Of a DNA stretch of 47,184 bases, positions 1 to 8,515 are shown piece after piece. Position 1 is the stretch's first letter; each line of letters begins with the position of its first letter. A model generated the notes under the pieces. The model was not told the origin of the DNA, made no database searches, and saw only the letters and a program-made list of their open reading frames with translations. Location of the stretch: contig JAISSX010000018.1 in NCBI GenBank assembly GCA_031272885.1, positions 1 through 47,184 on the forward strand, written 5' to 3'. This DNA comes from Bifidobacteriaceae bacterium (GTDB lineage Bacteria; Actinomycetota; Actinomycetes; Actinomycetales; WQXJ01). A program made the position numbers and the translations under genes.

Positions 1-1341
1 GGACAGGGCCGCGCGGCGCCGCTCCCCAGGTGTCTGGGCCAAACTCCGCACGCCCGTCCAGTGCCGGATCATGCCCAGTTGGCTCAGCGTGAAGCTGAGG
101 AACGCCCCCACCACGTAGAGCTGGATCAACCGGGACAGCGAGGCGTCCATCAGGATGATCAACACCGAAGAGCCTGTCGCCAGGGTCAAGATGGCATGGG
201 CCGCCACCCGCCGGTCGGAGCGGCGGTAGAACTGCTTGGGGAACAACTCGTCGTGTGCCACCAGCGACAACACCTGCGGCAGCCAGCGGAAGGCGGCCGA
301 GGCCGCCATGATCAGCAGCACCCCTACCAGCACCGACACCAGGATCACTACCGGCTGCCAGGAGTGGTACACGGCATCGGCAATCTGCACCAACACCGGG
401 TGTTGCAGGTAGTCCGGGTCGATCGCGTCGCCGCTGGCCGTGCGCAACTGGGTGGCGGGGTCCTCCACGAACCGCACCCCGGCCTCGCGCGCCAGCCATA
501 GCACCGACAGCAGCAGCCCGCCGCACAACACACCCAGGAAGGTCAGCGACCGCCCGGCGTTCTTCCAGGTCGGCTCGCGGAACAGCGGCACGCCGGTGGC
601 GATGGCTTGGACACCGGTCAGGGCCACAGCACCGGTGGAGAAGGCCCGGGCCAGCAGGTAGGCGCCGGCCAGTGACGCGAGGCCGGCCGTGTAGGCGGGG
701 GTGGGGGCGGCCCGGAAGCCGGCCGACTCGGCCAACGGCAGGGCATCACACAACCACTCGATCAGCCCCACCAGCATGGTGATGCCCAGCACGGCCAGGA
801 ACAGGTAGACGGCCACCACCACGGACCGGCCCACGCCCTTGACGCCGCGCAGCACCACCAGGGCTACCAGCCAGGTCAAGGCAATCGACACGATGATGGT
901 GTGGTCACCGAAGAACGGTATGACGGCGGCGATGTATTGGGCCCCAGAGGAGATCGACACGGCCACTGTCAACAGCGCTTCCACCAGCATGGCGGCGCCC
1001 ACCAGGCCGGCCGCACCTGGACCCAGGTTGGCCCGCACCACCGAATAGTCGCCGCCGCCATCGGGGTAGGCCCGCACGGTCTGCCGGTAGGAGGCGATCA
1101 CCACGGCCATCACCACCACGATGGCCAGGCCGACCCAAGGCGACGTCACCCAGCCGGCCAGGCCGGCTACTGCCAGGGTCAGCAAGATCTCGTCAGGGGC
1201 GTATGCCACCGAACTCAAGGCATCCGGCGCCAGGATGGGCAGGGCATAGCGCATCCGCACCGACTTGGGCGGCGGTCCTCCCGCGGTCCGGCCGGGCCGC
1301 CCCATCACCAGGCGTTTCAGCGCTCCCGCAACTTCAGGCAC
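1..1341 (-). CDS. APC-superfamily amino acid permease (3' part cut by window edge)
   Basis: I translated the minus strand by hand and found an unbroken frame of about 447 codons running off the window edge. The N-terminus (KRLVMGRPGR, then RYALPILAPDALSSVAYAPDE) is the typical start of actinobacterial APC permeases, which often lie divergent to trkA/ceoB. Several hydrophobic helices follow, such as those containing LAIVVVMAVVIAS and VVILVSVLVGVLLIMAA, so this is an inner-membrane transporter. The substrate cannot be read from the sequence; amino acids are the family norm and K+ has been proposed for close relatives. The start is uncertain: GTG at 1341 is chosen because it gives the usual short leader before the KRL motif, and GTG at 1374 is also possible. 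Confidence 0.85.
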   Translation of the reverse strand, partial: MPEVAGALKRLVMGRPGRTAGGPPPKSVRMRYALPILAPDALSSVAYAPDEILLTLAVAGLAGWVTSPWVGLAIVVVMAVVIASYRQTVRAYPDGGGDYSVVRANLGPGAAGLVGAAMLVEALLTVAVSISSGAQYIAAVIPFFGDHTIIVSIALTWLVALVVLRGVKGVGRSVVVAVYLFLAVLGITMLVGLIEWLCDALPLAESAGFRAAPTPAYTAGLASLAGAYLLARAFSTGAVALTGVQAIATGVPLFREPTWKNAGRSLTFLGVLCGGLLLSVLWLAREAGVRFVEDPATQLRTASGDAIDPDYLQHPVLVQIADAVYHSWQPVVILVSVLVGVLLIMAASAAFRWLPQVLSLVAHDELFPKQFYRRSDRRVAAHAILTLATGSSVLIILMDASLSRLIQLYVVGAFLSFTLSQLGMIRHWTGVRSLAQTPGERRRAALS

Positions 1342-1384
1342 GCCGCCCAGCGTACCGCCCGCCGGGCGTGCCACAATCGTTTAC

Positions 1385-2062
1385 GTGCACTTTATTGTGA
1401 TGGGCTGCGGCCGCGTGGGCGCCGCCGCCGCCACCACCCTTGAGGCCCACGGCCATTCCGTGGCGGTGATCGACCAGGACGCGGCGGCCTTCCGGCGCCT
1501 GCCGGCCACATTCCAGGGCCAACGGGTCACCGGCGTCGGTTTTGACCGCGAGATTCTGCGCCAAGCGGGCATTGCCGATGCTTACGGCTTTGCTGCCGTG
1601 TCCTCCGGCGACAATTCGAATGTCTTGGCCGCCCGCGTGGTGCGCGAGACGTTCGGCATCGATAACGTGGTGGCCCGTATCTACGACCCGGACCGGGCCG
1701 AGGTCTACCAGCGCTTGGGCCTGGCCACGGTGGCCACCGTGCCGTGGGCGGCCGATCAGGTGCTGCGGGCCGTCCTGCCGGCCGGCGCCACCGGCGAATA
1801 CCAGGACGCCTCCGGCAAGCTGACACTGGTCAACTTCGACCTGCACCCGGACTGGGTGGGACAAGACTTGAGCGCCATCGAACAGGCCGTGGGCGGCCGG
1901 GTGGCCTTCGTCACCCGTTTCGGCGAGGCCATGCTGCCCGGGCCACAGACGGTCTACCAGGTGGGTGACCTGGTCCACCTGATGCTGCCCACCGACAAGA
2001 TGTTCGAGGCCGAAAAGACCCTGGCGGCCTCGCCTCCAAGCGAAGGCGGGGACGCCGCATGA
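1385..2062 (+). CDS. ceoB: TrkA-family K+ channel regulatory protein CeoB
   Basis: This 225-residue cytosolic protein opens with a Rossmann nucleotide-binding motif (MGCGRVG, followed by a VIDQD strand end). That is the TrkA-N/RCK domain, which binds NAD(H) or ATP and gates K+ uptake. A TrkA-C-like region follows after about residue 135. The GTG at 1385 is chosen because it gives the family N-terminus V/M-H-F-I-V-MGCGRVG. There is no Shine-Dalgarno sequence, and a CACAAT hexamer ends 7 nt upstream, suggesting leaderless transcription. It overlaps ceoC by the ATGA of the stop/start. Adjacent ceoB-ceoC pairs are the standard actinobacterial arrangement. Confidence 0.9.
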   Translation: MHFIVMGCGRVGAAAATTLEAHGHSVAVIDQDAAAFRRLPATFQGQRVTGVGFDREILRQAGIADAYGFAAVSSGDNSNVLAARVVRETFGIDNVVARIYDPDRAEVYQRLGLATVATVPWAADQVLRAVLPAGATGEYQDASGKLTLVNFDLHPDWVGQDLSAIEQAVGGRVAFVTRFGEAMLPGPQTVYQVGDLVHLMLPTDKMFEAEKTLAASPPSEGGDAA

Positions 2063-2739
2063 TGAAGGTACTGGTGGCGGGGGCCGGCTCGGTGGGCCGG
2101 TCGATTGCCCGCGAGCTGCTGTCCCACGGCCACGAGGTCATCTTGATGGACAAGGAGCCTTCAGCCATGAAGGTCGCCTCCGTGCCCGATGCCGAGTGGA
2201 TCCTTGCGGACGCCAACGAGCTGTCATCCCTGGACCAGGCCGGCCTCAGCACCGTCGACGTGGTGGTGGCCGCCACCGGTGACGACAAGGCCAACCTGGT
2301 GCTGGCCCTGCTGGCCAAGTCCGAGTTCGGCGTGCCCCGCGTGGTGGGCCGGGTCAACAACCCCAAGAACGAGTGGATGTTCGATCAGGTGTGGGGGGTC
2401 GATGTCGCGGTCAGCACCCCGCGCATCATGACTTCCTTGGTGGAGGAGGCCGTCGCGGTGGGCGATGTGGTCAAGATCTTCACCTTCCGCCAGTCTGACA
2501 CCGACCTGGTGGAGGTCACCCTGCCACCCGAATCGCCGTTCGTGTCGTCCCAGGTCAGCGCCTGCGAATGGCCGGCCGAGGCCATCCTGGTGGCCATCAT
2601 CCGCGACGGCCGGCCGCTGCCGCCGGACGGGGACGCCATCTTGGAATCGCGCGACGAACTGCTGTTTATTGCGACTCGGGATGCGATTGATCTGCTGCAG
2701 GCTCGGCTGAGCGGGGCCGTTTCGCCACCGGCCGCATGA
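2059..2739 (+). CDS. ceoC: TrkA-family K+ channel regulatory protein CeoC
   Basis: This is the second TrkA/RCK subunit, 226 residues. It begins with VLVAGAGSVGRSIARELL, a GxGxxG dinucleotide fold, and ends in a TrkA-C domain (roughly residues 140-220) ending each half with acidic LLFIATRD-type strands. It is translationally coupled to ceoB through ATGATGA, so the start may be 2059 or 2062. Its last 74 nt overlap the convergent DUF3159 gene. By family it should work with CeoB as the cytosolic gate of a Trk/Ktr-type K+ transporter, but no membrane TrkH gene is in this window. The divergent APC permease is a possible partner by position only. Confidence 0.9.
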   Translation: MMKVLVAGAGSVGRSIARELLSHGHEVILMDKEPSAMKVASVPDAEWILADANELSSLDQAGLSTVDVVVAATGDDKANLVLALLAKSEFGVPRVVGRVNNPKNEWMFDQVWGVDVAVSTPRIMTSLVEEAVAVGDVVKIFTFRQSDTDLVEVTLPPESPFVSSQVSACEWPAEAILVAIIRDGRPLPPDGDAILESRDELLFIATRDAIDLLQARLSGAVSPPAA

Positions 2740-3412
2740 TCAGCCAGTCCAGCCATAGCACGGCTGCGAACAGCGGCACGCCCATGATCAGTTTGAACGA
2801 GCCCAGCAACGCCACGTGCTCGGTGTAGTAGAGCGGCAACTGCACCGCCAGTCGGGCCCCGAACAGCGCCACCAGTAGCCAGGTGGCCCAGGCGGCGCGA
2901 CGGGCAAACGCCTTGTCGGCTCGCCAGTCGCTCAACGCCTTCGGCTCCAACCCGCCGCCGAAGAATCCCACCACGATCCCCACCGCCGGCCAGCGCAGCA
3001 GCACCGATAGCAGGCAACCGGCCAAGTAGGCGCCATTGACCCACAGGCCCCAGGCGTAGACGTCTTCGGGTTTGCCGGTGCGCCAGGCCCACAGGGCCCC
3101 CAACCCGATGCCGCCCAGCCCGGAGATTGCCCCCATCACCGAACCGCGTTGAATCAGCCGGACGATGGCGAACAGCAGGGCCAGGCCGGCCGAGGCGATC
3201 AGCGCCGGCCATAGCTCGGTCGTGATGACGTACACCACCACGAAGGCCAGGCCGGGCAGCACCGATTCGGCCATGCCGCGCGGCCCGCCCATTGCCTGGG
3301 AGAAGTTGAATTCGTCCGCCACCAGGGCCCGCAGACCGGTCGACGGGGCCGCCTGGGCCGCCTGCGCCGCCGGAGCCGGCCCGGCGGCTGGTTCGCGCTC
3401 GTCTCCGCTCAT
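2666..3412 (-). CDS. DUF3159 membrane protein
   Basis: This 248-residue protein has about five to six hydrophobic helices, for example ESVLPGLAFVVVYVITT, LIASAGLALLFAIVRLI and FKLIMGVPLFAAVLWLDWLI. It carries the family signature around FSQAMGGPRGMAESVLPG near residue 40. DUF3159 members are actinobacterial inner-membrane proteins of unknown function and sit next to ceoC and an OB-fold gene, as here. The ATG at 3412 is chosen because it forms an ATGA overlap with the upstream OB gene's stop. The first 35 residues are Ala/Pro-rich and probably cytosolic. The 3' end overlaps ceoC convergently by 74 nt. Confidence 0.88.
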   Translation of the reverse strand: MSGDEREPAAGPAPAAQAAQAAPSTGLRALVADEFNFSQAMGGPRGMAESVLPGLAFVVVYVITTELWPALIASAGLALLFAIVRLIQRGSVMGAISGLGGIGLGALWAWRTGKPEDVYAWGLWVNGAYLAGCLLSVLLRWPAVGIVVGFFGGGLEPKALSDWRADKAFARRAAWATWLLVALFGARLAVQLPLYYTEHVALLGSFKLIMGVPLFAAVLWLDWLIMRPVAKRPRSAEPAADQSHPESQ

Positions 3413-3801
3413 TGCGGCGCCGCCCACGGGATCAGTTCATAACGCGGGTCCCGCATCACCCGCCGCCCGGCGTCATCCACCGTCATCAGTCCTTCCACGA
3501 TGACGTGCCGGCCGGGTTCCATGCCCAGGATCTGCCGCTGCCCCAGCCACAGCACCGTGACCGACCCGGTGCCGTCGTACAGGTCGATTTCGAAGGTGGC
3601 ACCCGAGCCGCGCGGCCCGATGCCGAGCGACCGGATAACGCCCGAGACCCGCGCCTTCTGCCTGGGCCGGGTTTGGGCAATCGGCACCGTGCCCTCCTTG
3701 GCCGCCAGGGCGCGCTCCTCGTGGGCCTCCAACACCGACTGCGGTGTCAGCAGGTCACGGACGCGCTTGGACAGGCGCTGCCAAACGCCGGCTAGCGCCA
3801 C
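3409..3801 (-). CDS. OB-fold nucleic-acid-binding domain protein
   Basis: This 130-residue protein has an OB-fold core from about residue 50: KARVSGVIRSLGI, then FEIDLYDGTGSVTVLWLGQRQILGMEPGRHVIVEG (given here in parts), the pattern of tRNA-anticodon-type OB proteins. The N-terminal 40 residues look helical. Its GTG start abuts the DUF3710 stop with no gap, and its TGA overlaps the DUF3159 ATG, so it is mid-operon. The homologous position in mycobacteria also encodes a small OB protein. Nucleic-acid binding is inferred from the fold; no target is known to me. Confidence 0.85.
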   Translation of the reverse strand: MALAGVWQRLSKRVRDLLTPQSVLEAHEERALAAKEGTVPIAQTRPRQKARVSGVIRSLGIGPRGSGATFEIDLYDGTGSVTVLWLGQRQILGMEPGRHVIVEGLMTVDDAGRRVMRDPRYELIPWAAPQ

Positions 3802-4515
3802 TCAGCGCACCTCGGTGATCTCGGGGCCGCGCCGCAGCAGCGCCAATGGGTCGCCCTGGCTGGCTTCCGTGGCGGCCGGGCGCGCTCCCGGCAGCGTCAG
3901 CGGCAAGAGTTCGCGCGGCGGATGGGCGGCGCTGCCGCGCACCACCACCGCGCCAGCGAAGACGTCTTCAAGCAGTTTCGCGGCGGCCTTGTCGGTGGCC
4001 GCTTTGCCGCCGATGACGCCCCGCAGGAACCAGCGCGGCCCGTCCACCCCGATGAACCGCACCCGCCGCTTGCCTTGTTTGCCGTCGGCCGTTTTCGCGG
4101 GCAGTTCGGCCGCCAGTTCGGTGCCGAAGCGCCCCTCGATCTCTTTCGCGGTGCCACCGTTAGCGGTGGCCTGGCCGGCCAGTTCGGCCCGCACGTCGTC
4201 CCACACCCCCAGGGTGCGGGGTGCGGCGAAGGCCTGGAGCTGCATGGTGGACCCTTCGTGGTTCAACGTCACCGCGACCGGCCGGCCGGACTTGCGGTCC
4301 ACTTCCATCCGCACCGCCAGGTTGGGCACCACGGGCAGACGCAACGAACCCAGGTCGATCCGCCGCCCGCCGGCGGGCGCATCGGCCTCGTCGAACGGTC
4401 CGGTGGTCCCGGCCCCTGGCGCCGCCTCCGTTTCTCCGTCCGCCACGGCCTCGGCCACCTCTTCAACCTCGGCCGCCGCGTCGTCGGCCACCTTGGCTTT
4501 ACGCAACCAGCTCAT
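3802..4515 (-). CDS. DUF3710 family protein
   Basis: This 237-residue protein has an acidic, Ala/Glu-rich N-terminal third (AAAEVEEVAEAVADGETEA) followed by a conserved domain that includes RIDLGSLRLPVVPNL, LQAFAAPRTLGVWDDVR and VDGPRWFLRGVIGGKA. This is DUF3710, actinobacterial and without an assigned role. The ATG at 4515 overlaps the dut stop as ATGA and gives MSWLRKAK; an in-frame start 12 nt upstream is less likely. It is probably cytosolic, with no signal peptide or membrane helix. The order DUF3710-dut-DUF4193 matches mycobacteria. Confidence 0.88.
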   Translation of the reverse strand: MSWLRKAKVADDAAAEVEEVAEAVADGETEAAPGAGTTGPFDEADAPAGGRRIDLGSLRLPVVPNLAVRMEVDRKSGRPVAVTLNHEGSTMQLQAFAAPRTLGVWDDVRAELAGQATANGGTAKEIEGRFGTELAAELPAKTADGKQGKRRVRFIGVDGPRWFLRGVIGGKAATDKAAAKLLEDVFAGAVVVRGSAAHPPRELLPLTLPGARPAATEASQGDPLALLRRGPEITEVR

Positions 4516-4967
4516 GTTTCCTCCCATCCGCCGGTGGAGCCGAAACCGCGCTCGCCCCGGTCCGAGCCGGGCAGGGTCTCCACCTCGACCAAGCGTGCCT
4601 GTTCCACCCGCTGGATCACCAGTTGGGCAATCCGGTCACCGCGCTTGATTGTGACCGGGATCTGCGGGTCCGTGTTTACCAAGGTGACGCGAATCTCACC
4701 GCGGTACCCGGCGTCGACCGTCCCCGGGCCGTTCAACACGGTGATGCCGCTGCGGGCGGCCAGCCCGGACCGCGGGTGCACCAGGCCGACGTAACCGGCC
4801 GGCAGGGCGATGGCTACGCCGGTAGCGAAAGTGTGGCGGCCGCCTGGCCGCAGGGTGGCGCCATCGGCGGCGCTCAGGTCCATCCCGGCGTCTCCCGGGT
4901 GGGCGTAGGCCGGTGGCGGCAGGTCGGGATCCAACCGCTTCAGCAGCACCGGCACCTGGTCGTTCAC
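4512..4967 (-). CDS. dut: Deoxyuridine 5'-triphosphate nucleotidohydrolase (dUTPase)
   Basis: The product converts dUTP to dUMP and pyrophosphate, keeping uracil out of DNA and supplying dUMP for thymidylate. All five trimeric dUTPase motifs are readable: AHPGDAGMDL (I), HPRSGLAARSG (II), GTVDAGYRGEI (III), RGDRIAQLVI (IV) and the flexible RGERGFGSTG (V). The GTG at 4967 gives 151 residues, the usual length, and overlaps the DUF4193 stop as GTGA; GTG at 4976 is an alternative. It is a cytosolic enzyme, co-transcribed with DUF4193 upstream and DUF3710 downstream. Confidence 0.97.
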   Translation of the reverse strand: MNDQVPVLLKRLDPDLPPPAYAHPGDAGMDLSAADGATLRPGGRHTFATGVAIALPAGYVGLVHPRSGLAARSGITVLNGPGTVDAGYRGEIRVTLVNTDPQIPVTIKRGDRIAQLVIQRVEQARLVEVETLPGSDRGERGFGSTGGWEET

Positions 4968-5266
4968 GAATCGCACTCGATGCAGATCGGCACGCCGTCT
5001 TTGTTGTCGCGTGATTTCTGCGACCGGTGCCGCACCAGGAAGCACTGGCCACACATGAATTCGTCCGCCTGCTTCGGCAGCACGCGGACAGACAGTTCCT
5101 CACCTGACAGATCGGCACCGGGCAACTCGAAGCCTTCAGCCGCGTCCGCCTCGTCTTCATCCACTGTGGCGGCGGTTTTCTCCGCGCGGCGCGCCTTCAG
5201 CTCTTCCAGCGAGTCCTGTCCCAGGTCCTCGTCGGTCTTGCGCGGGGCGTCGTAGTCGGTAGCCAT
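4964..5266 (-). CDS. DUF4193 small putative zinc-binding protein
   Basis: This 100-residue protein starts MATDYDAPRKTDEDL, has a charged helical middle and an acidic patch (VDEDEADAAEG), and ends with four cysteines in CGQC...CIEC spaced like a zinc ribbon (about residues 73-98). Length and layout match DUF4193, which is confined to actinobacteria and has no assigned function. The ATG at 5266 follows a purine-rich AAAGAG. It is first in the run DUF4193-dut-DUF3710-OB-DUF3159; suhB lies 115 nt upstream. Confidence 0.88.
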   Translation of the reverse strand: MATDYDAPRKTDEDLGQDSLEELKARRAEKTAATVDEDEADAAEGFELPGADLSGEELSVRVLPKQADEFMCGQCFLVRHRSQKSRDNKDGVPICIECDS

Positions 5267-5381
5267 AGCTCTTTGGTCTCGTTTCCTTGACGGTCACTGA
5301 TAAGGGCTAGAGGGGAACAATCTCAGGGCGAAGGTTATTCCGAATCGCGCGCAAGGGTAGCAGATTCGGAAGACTCATGTG

Positions 5382-6185
5382 TTAGACCGCTTGGCCAACG
5401 TGCTCAACCAGCCAGCGGGCGGTCGTTTCGGGTCCGGCCACGGTCAAAGCGGCCGATGGCGCCCCACCCGCCGGGCCCAACACCACACCGCCGGCTTCGG
5501 TCACCACCAGGGCCCCCGCCGCCAGGTCCCACGGGTTCAGGCCGCGCTCGTAGAAGACGTCCAGCCGCCCGTCGGCCACGTGACACAGGTCGATGGCGGC
5601 CGAACCGCCCCGCCGGATGTCGCGCAGTTGGTGCAGCAGGCCGGCCAGCTCGGCGCTTTGCAGCTTGCGCTTCTCCGCCAGGTAACCGAAACCGGTGCCG
5701 GTTAAGCTCATGCCCGGGTCCTTGGCCGGGCCGATCCGCAACCGCCGGCCGTCCCGGTAGGCGCCGTGGCCCAGCGCCGCCCACCAACTTGACCCGTGCA
5801 GCGGCGCGTGGACGCAGCCGGCCTGGATTTCCCAGGTGGCCGGATCGGCCTCGCCTTTGACTACCGCCACCGAGATGGCCCAGTCGAGCAGGCCATAGGC
5901 GTAATTGATGGTGCCGTCGATCGGGTCCACCACCCAGGTCAGGCCCGAATCTCCGGCCACGTTGCCGCCCTCCTCGCCCAGGATGGCGTCGCCGGGCCGC
6001 CGGGCCCGGATCATGCCGCGAATCAGGCTTTCCGACTTCAGGTCCATGGCCGTGGTGATGTCCGTGGCGGATGACTTAGTGTGGGCGGCCAACCGGTCGC
6101 GGCCGGCGGCCGCGGCCACCACCAGGCCGGCCGCCTTAGCCACTTGGAGGCACATCTGTTGCAGTTCAAGCACAGGGATGGTCAC
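5382..6185 (-). CDS. suhB: Inositol monophosphatase family protein
   Basis: This Mg2+-dependent phosphatase of the inositol-monophosphatase/FBPase superfamily has 267 residues. Metal and catalytic motifs are in order: GEEGG, WVVDPIDGTINYAYG and, near the C-terminus, NPWDLAAGALVVTEAGG. The likely substrate is myo-inositol-1-phosphate, part of mycothiol and phosphatidylinositol supply in actinobacteria, but the family also hydrolyses other sugar phosphates and NADP, so the substrate is inferred. The GTG at 6185 gives VTIPVLELQQM; there is only a weak GGTGGG upstream. It diverges from sepH. suhB next to dut/DUF4193 is conserved in mycobacteria. Confidence 0.9.
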   Translation of the reverse strand: MTIPVLELQQMCLQVAKAAGLVVAAAAGRDRLAAHTKSSATDITTAMDLKSESLIRGMIRARRPGDAILGEEGGNVAGDSGLTWVVDPIDGTINYAYGLLDWAISVAVVKGEADPATWEIQAGCVHAPLHGSSWWAALGHGAYRDGRRLRIGPAKDPGMSLTGTGFGYLAEKRKLQSAELAGLLHQLRDIRRGGSAAIDLCHVADGRLDVFYERGLNPWDLAAGALVVTEAGGVVLGPAGGAPSAALTVAGPETTARWLVEHVGQAV

Positions 6186-6263
6186 GGCCCACCACAGTAC
6201 ACATTCACGGCACACCGCCCCGGTTCAACCCGCGCGGCCGGGTCATGTGGCAGTCTTCACATC

Positions 6264-7373
6264 ATGGAAGAATTGCGGTTTGACCGGGCCGAGGACGGCC
6301 GGCTGATCCTGGTTCACCCCGAACAGGGCGAGTTTGCCTTGGAGGTGACGGAGGCCTTGCGGGCCGCCCTACGGGAGATGCCCCGGCCCGAAGTGCCCGA
6401 GGTCCCCTTGGTGATACCCGAAGTCCTGCGCCCCAAAGACATCCAGGCGCTGGTGCGCGGTGGGGCCGATCCGCAAGACCTGGCTGCCTCAGCCGGCTTA
6501 CCGCTGGAGCAGATCATGCGCTACGCCGCGCCCGTCTTCGACGAGCGCGCCTACATCGCGACCCAAGGCGCCGAACTGCCCATCTCCCATGACGACGGCG
6601 CCGCCACCCTGCGCGCCACGGTCGAGGCGAAGCTGCTCAGCCACGGCGTCGAGCCTGAAACCCTAGTCTGGGATGCCATCCGGGAACACGACACCTGGGT
6701 GGTGCGGGTGGACTACGTGGCCGATGACGGCCCAGGCCGGGCTCGTTGGGCGGTCAACCTCGCCACCCGGCACATCGAACCGCTGGGCAAGCAGGCCGCC
6801 TGGCTGCTGGAACGGGATCTGCCCGATTCGCCAATTCCGCCGGTGCGCCACTTGACGGCCGTCTCCGATGAGCCGGAACCCTACGACGAAGAGCCCCCAG
6901 AACCTGAAGATCACGACGGGCTGGAGCCGCCCCTGTCGCTGTTGGATTCCCTGATGGAATCGCGCGGCCTGCGCGAACCGGCCGAATACGAGGGTCTGTC
7001 CACAGACCAGGCGGACGTGCTGGAACTGCACCCAGCGCCCGCCCCCCAGGCGCCGTCCTACGCCGCCTACACCCTGGAAGAGACCTACCAGGAGGTCACG
7101 GTCGAGCCGCCCCTTACCGTGCCTACGCCGTTGCTAGGCACGGAGGCGCCGCTGGAGCGGGTCTCGATCAAGGAACGCAGCCTGGACCACATCAGCCAGA
7201 TCCAGATTTCGGATGACACCACCGTGGAGCCCGGCCCCGAGGCCGCCCTGGCCGCCCCGGAGGAAGAAGAGCCGCCCCCACCGCCCCCCACGCCGCCGTC
7301 CCGGTCCCGGGCCAAGCGGTCGTCGGTGCCCAGTTGGGACGAGATCGTCTTCGGCGCCCCACGCGAAAGCTAG
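6264..7373 (+). CDS. sepH: Septation protein SepH (DUF3071)
   Basis: This 369-residue protein has the N-terminal DUF3071 domain, with MEELRF..DGRLILVHPEQGEFAL followed by a helix-turn-helix-like stretch around residues 60-95 (RPKDIQALVRGGADPQDLA then SAGLPLEQIMRYA). A long acidic, Pro-rich and probably disordered tail follows, with runs of Glu and Pro and a basic SRSRAKRSS just before the end. SepH in Streptomyces and mycobacteria binds FtsZ and promotes its assembly at division. The ATG at 6264 has no Shine-Dalgarno; CAGTCT lies 7 nt upstream. The 3' end faces the phosphodiesterase gene across 17 nt. Confidence 0.87.
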   Translation: MEELRFDRAEDGRLILVHPEQGEFALEVTEALRAALREMPRPEVPEVPLVIPEVLRPKDIQALVRGGADPQDLAASAGLPLEQIMRYAAPVFDERAYIATQGAELPISHDDGAATLRATVEAKLLSHGVEPETLVWDAIREHDTWVVRVDYVADDGPGRARWAVNLATRHIEPLGKQAAWLLERDLPDSPIPPVRHLTAVSDEPEPYDEEPPEPEDHDGLEPPLSLLDSLMESRGLREPAEYEGLSTDQADVLELHPAPAPQAPSYAAYTLEETYQEVTVEPPLTVPTPLLGTEAPLERVSIKERSLDHISQIQISDDTTVEPGPEAALAAPEEEEPPPPPPTPPSRSRAKRSSVPSWDEIVFGAPRES

Positions 7374-7390
7374 GGTCCAATAAGGCTGGT

Positions 7391-8515
7391 TCAGCCCAAC
7401 TGGAGCAGTGGTATCAGCATCTCGGCCGCCGTCAGCGAGCCGTGGTGGCCGATCATTTTGACTACGCCCGGCTTCTGGGTGCGCGAATCCAGCACTAGAC
7501 CGTTGCCGGCCAGCGCCACCACCACGTCACCCACCATCGGCCGGACCCGTTCAGCCAGGCCGCCGAATAGCCCCACGGCCTCCTCTTGCCGGCCGATCCA
7601 GGCGGCCTCACCCAACAGTTCACGCCACCGCTCCGCCACCACTTCGGGCTGGTCGGTGTAGAGGTGCAGCGCCCGCGGTTCGCCGGCCGTCAGCGGCACG
7701 CCGGCCGCCAGTTCCGGCGACGTGGCCACATCCCACACCGGACCGTGGTCCACCACGCCGTGATCGGCCGTCAACCAGATGCGCACGTCTGGACCGGCCC
7801 GGCGGGCCAACTGCCGCGTGGCGCCGTCCAGTTCTTCCAGCCGGGTGGCCCACTTGGGCGACTGCCAGCCGGCAGCATGGGCTGCCTTGTCCAGTTCACC
7901 CCAATAGAGGTAAACCAGGCCACCGGCCTCGGCCGCCCGAAGGGCCGTCTCGACCCGCTGGCGGGCGGTCTTGACGCCCACAAACCGGGCGCCGCGCAGT
8001 GAGGAGGCCGTCATAGCTGAACCTTCGAACCTGGCCTCGCCGATGAACGTGGCCGGCCGCCCCACCGCCGCCAAGCGCTCGAAATAGGTTGGGTGCGGCT
8101 GCCAAACGGCCGGCGGCGTACTGGTCTCCCAGCCGATCAGGCTAGTCACCCGCTCGGTCCACGGGTCGCGCAGCGCGTAGCCGGCCAGCCCGCTCAGGCC
8201 CGGCGGCCGGCCGGTGCCGAGGCAACCCAAGGCGCTGACGGTGGTGGACGGGTAGCAGGTGGTGAGGGCGCCATCGGGCAGGGTGGACAGGAAGGGCGCA
8301 TGCCCCGCCCGGGCCGCCAGGTTGGCTGCCCCAAGGCCGTCCACCAGGATGACGATGACAGCCTTACCGGGCGCCGTGGCGATGGCACGCACCGGCTCAG
8401 GGTCACCCGGTAGCGGCGGCAGGTCCACACCCAGTGCGCCGATGGCGCCCGGCAGTACACCGGCCAGCGAGGCGGCTCCGTACTGTGGCGCCACGGCCCA
8501 GGGCGGCAGGTTCAA
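7391..8515 (-). CDS. Alkaline-phosphatase-superfamily phosphodiesterase / nucleotide pyrophosphatase
   Basis: This 374-residue cytosolic-looking protein has the metal-binding pattern of type I phosphodiesterases/nucleotide pyrophosphatases: VILVDGLGAANL, the putative nucleophile Thr in YPSTTVSALGCLGTG, then ELDKAAHAAGW, TADHGVVDHG and IGHHGSL near the C-terminus. No signal peptide is visible. The substrate is unknown. The start is ambiguous: TTG at 8515 overlaps the DUF5998 stop (TTGA, coupling), while GTG at 8494 gives VAPQYGAASLAGVLP, closer to how relatives begin. It is co-transcribed with DUF5998, a pairing commonly seen in actinobacteria. Confidence 0.85.
   Translation of the reverse strand: MNLPPWAVAPQYGAASLAGVLPGAIGALGVDLPPLPGDPEPVRAIATAPGKAVIVILVDGLGAANLAARAGHAPFLSTLPDGALTTCYPSTTVSALGCLGTGRPPGLSGLAGYALRDPWTERVTSLIGWETSTPPAVWQPHPTYFERLAAVGRPATFIGEARFEGSAMTASSLRGARFVGVKTARQRVETALRAAEAGGLVYLYWGELDKAAHAAGWQSPKWATRLEELDGATRQLARRAGPDVRIWLTADHGVVDHGPVWDVATSPELAAGVPLTAGEPRALHLYTDQPEVVAERWRELLGEAAWIGRQEEAVGLFGGLAERVRPMVGDVVVALAGNGLVLDSRTQKPGVVKMIGHHGSLTAAEMLIPLLQLG

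Noticed and set aside
1-1250. Plus-strand ORFs at the left edge (His/Gln-rich)
   Set aside because: They are antisense to a permease whose minus-strand translation is unmistakable.
7374-7400. Short GGCTG-GTT-CAGCC hairpin at the sepH/phosphodiesterase junction as a terminator
   Set aside because: Only a 5-bp stem without a U-run; it could easily arise by chance.
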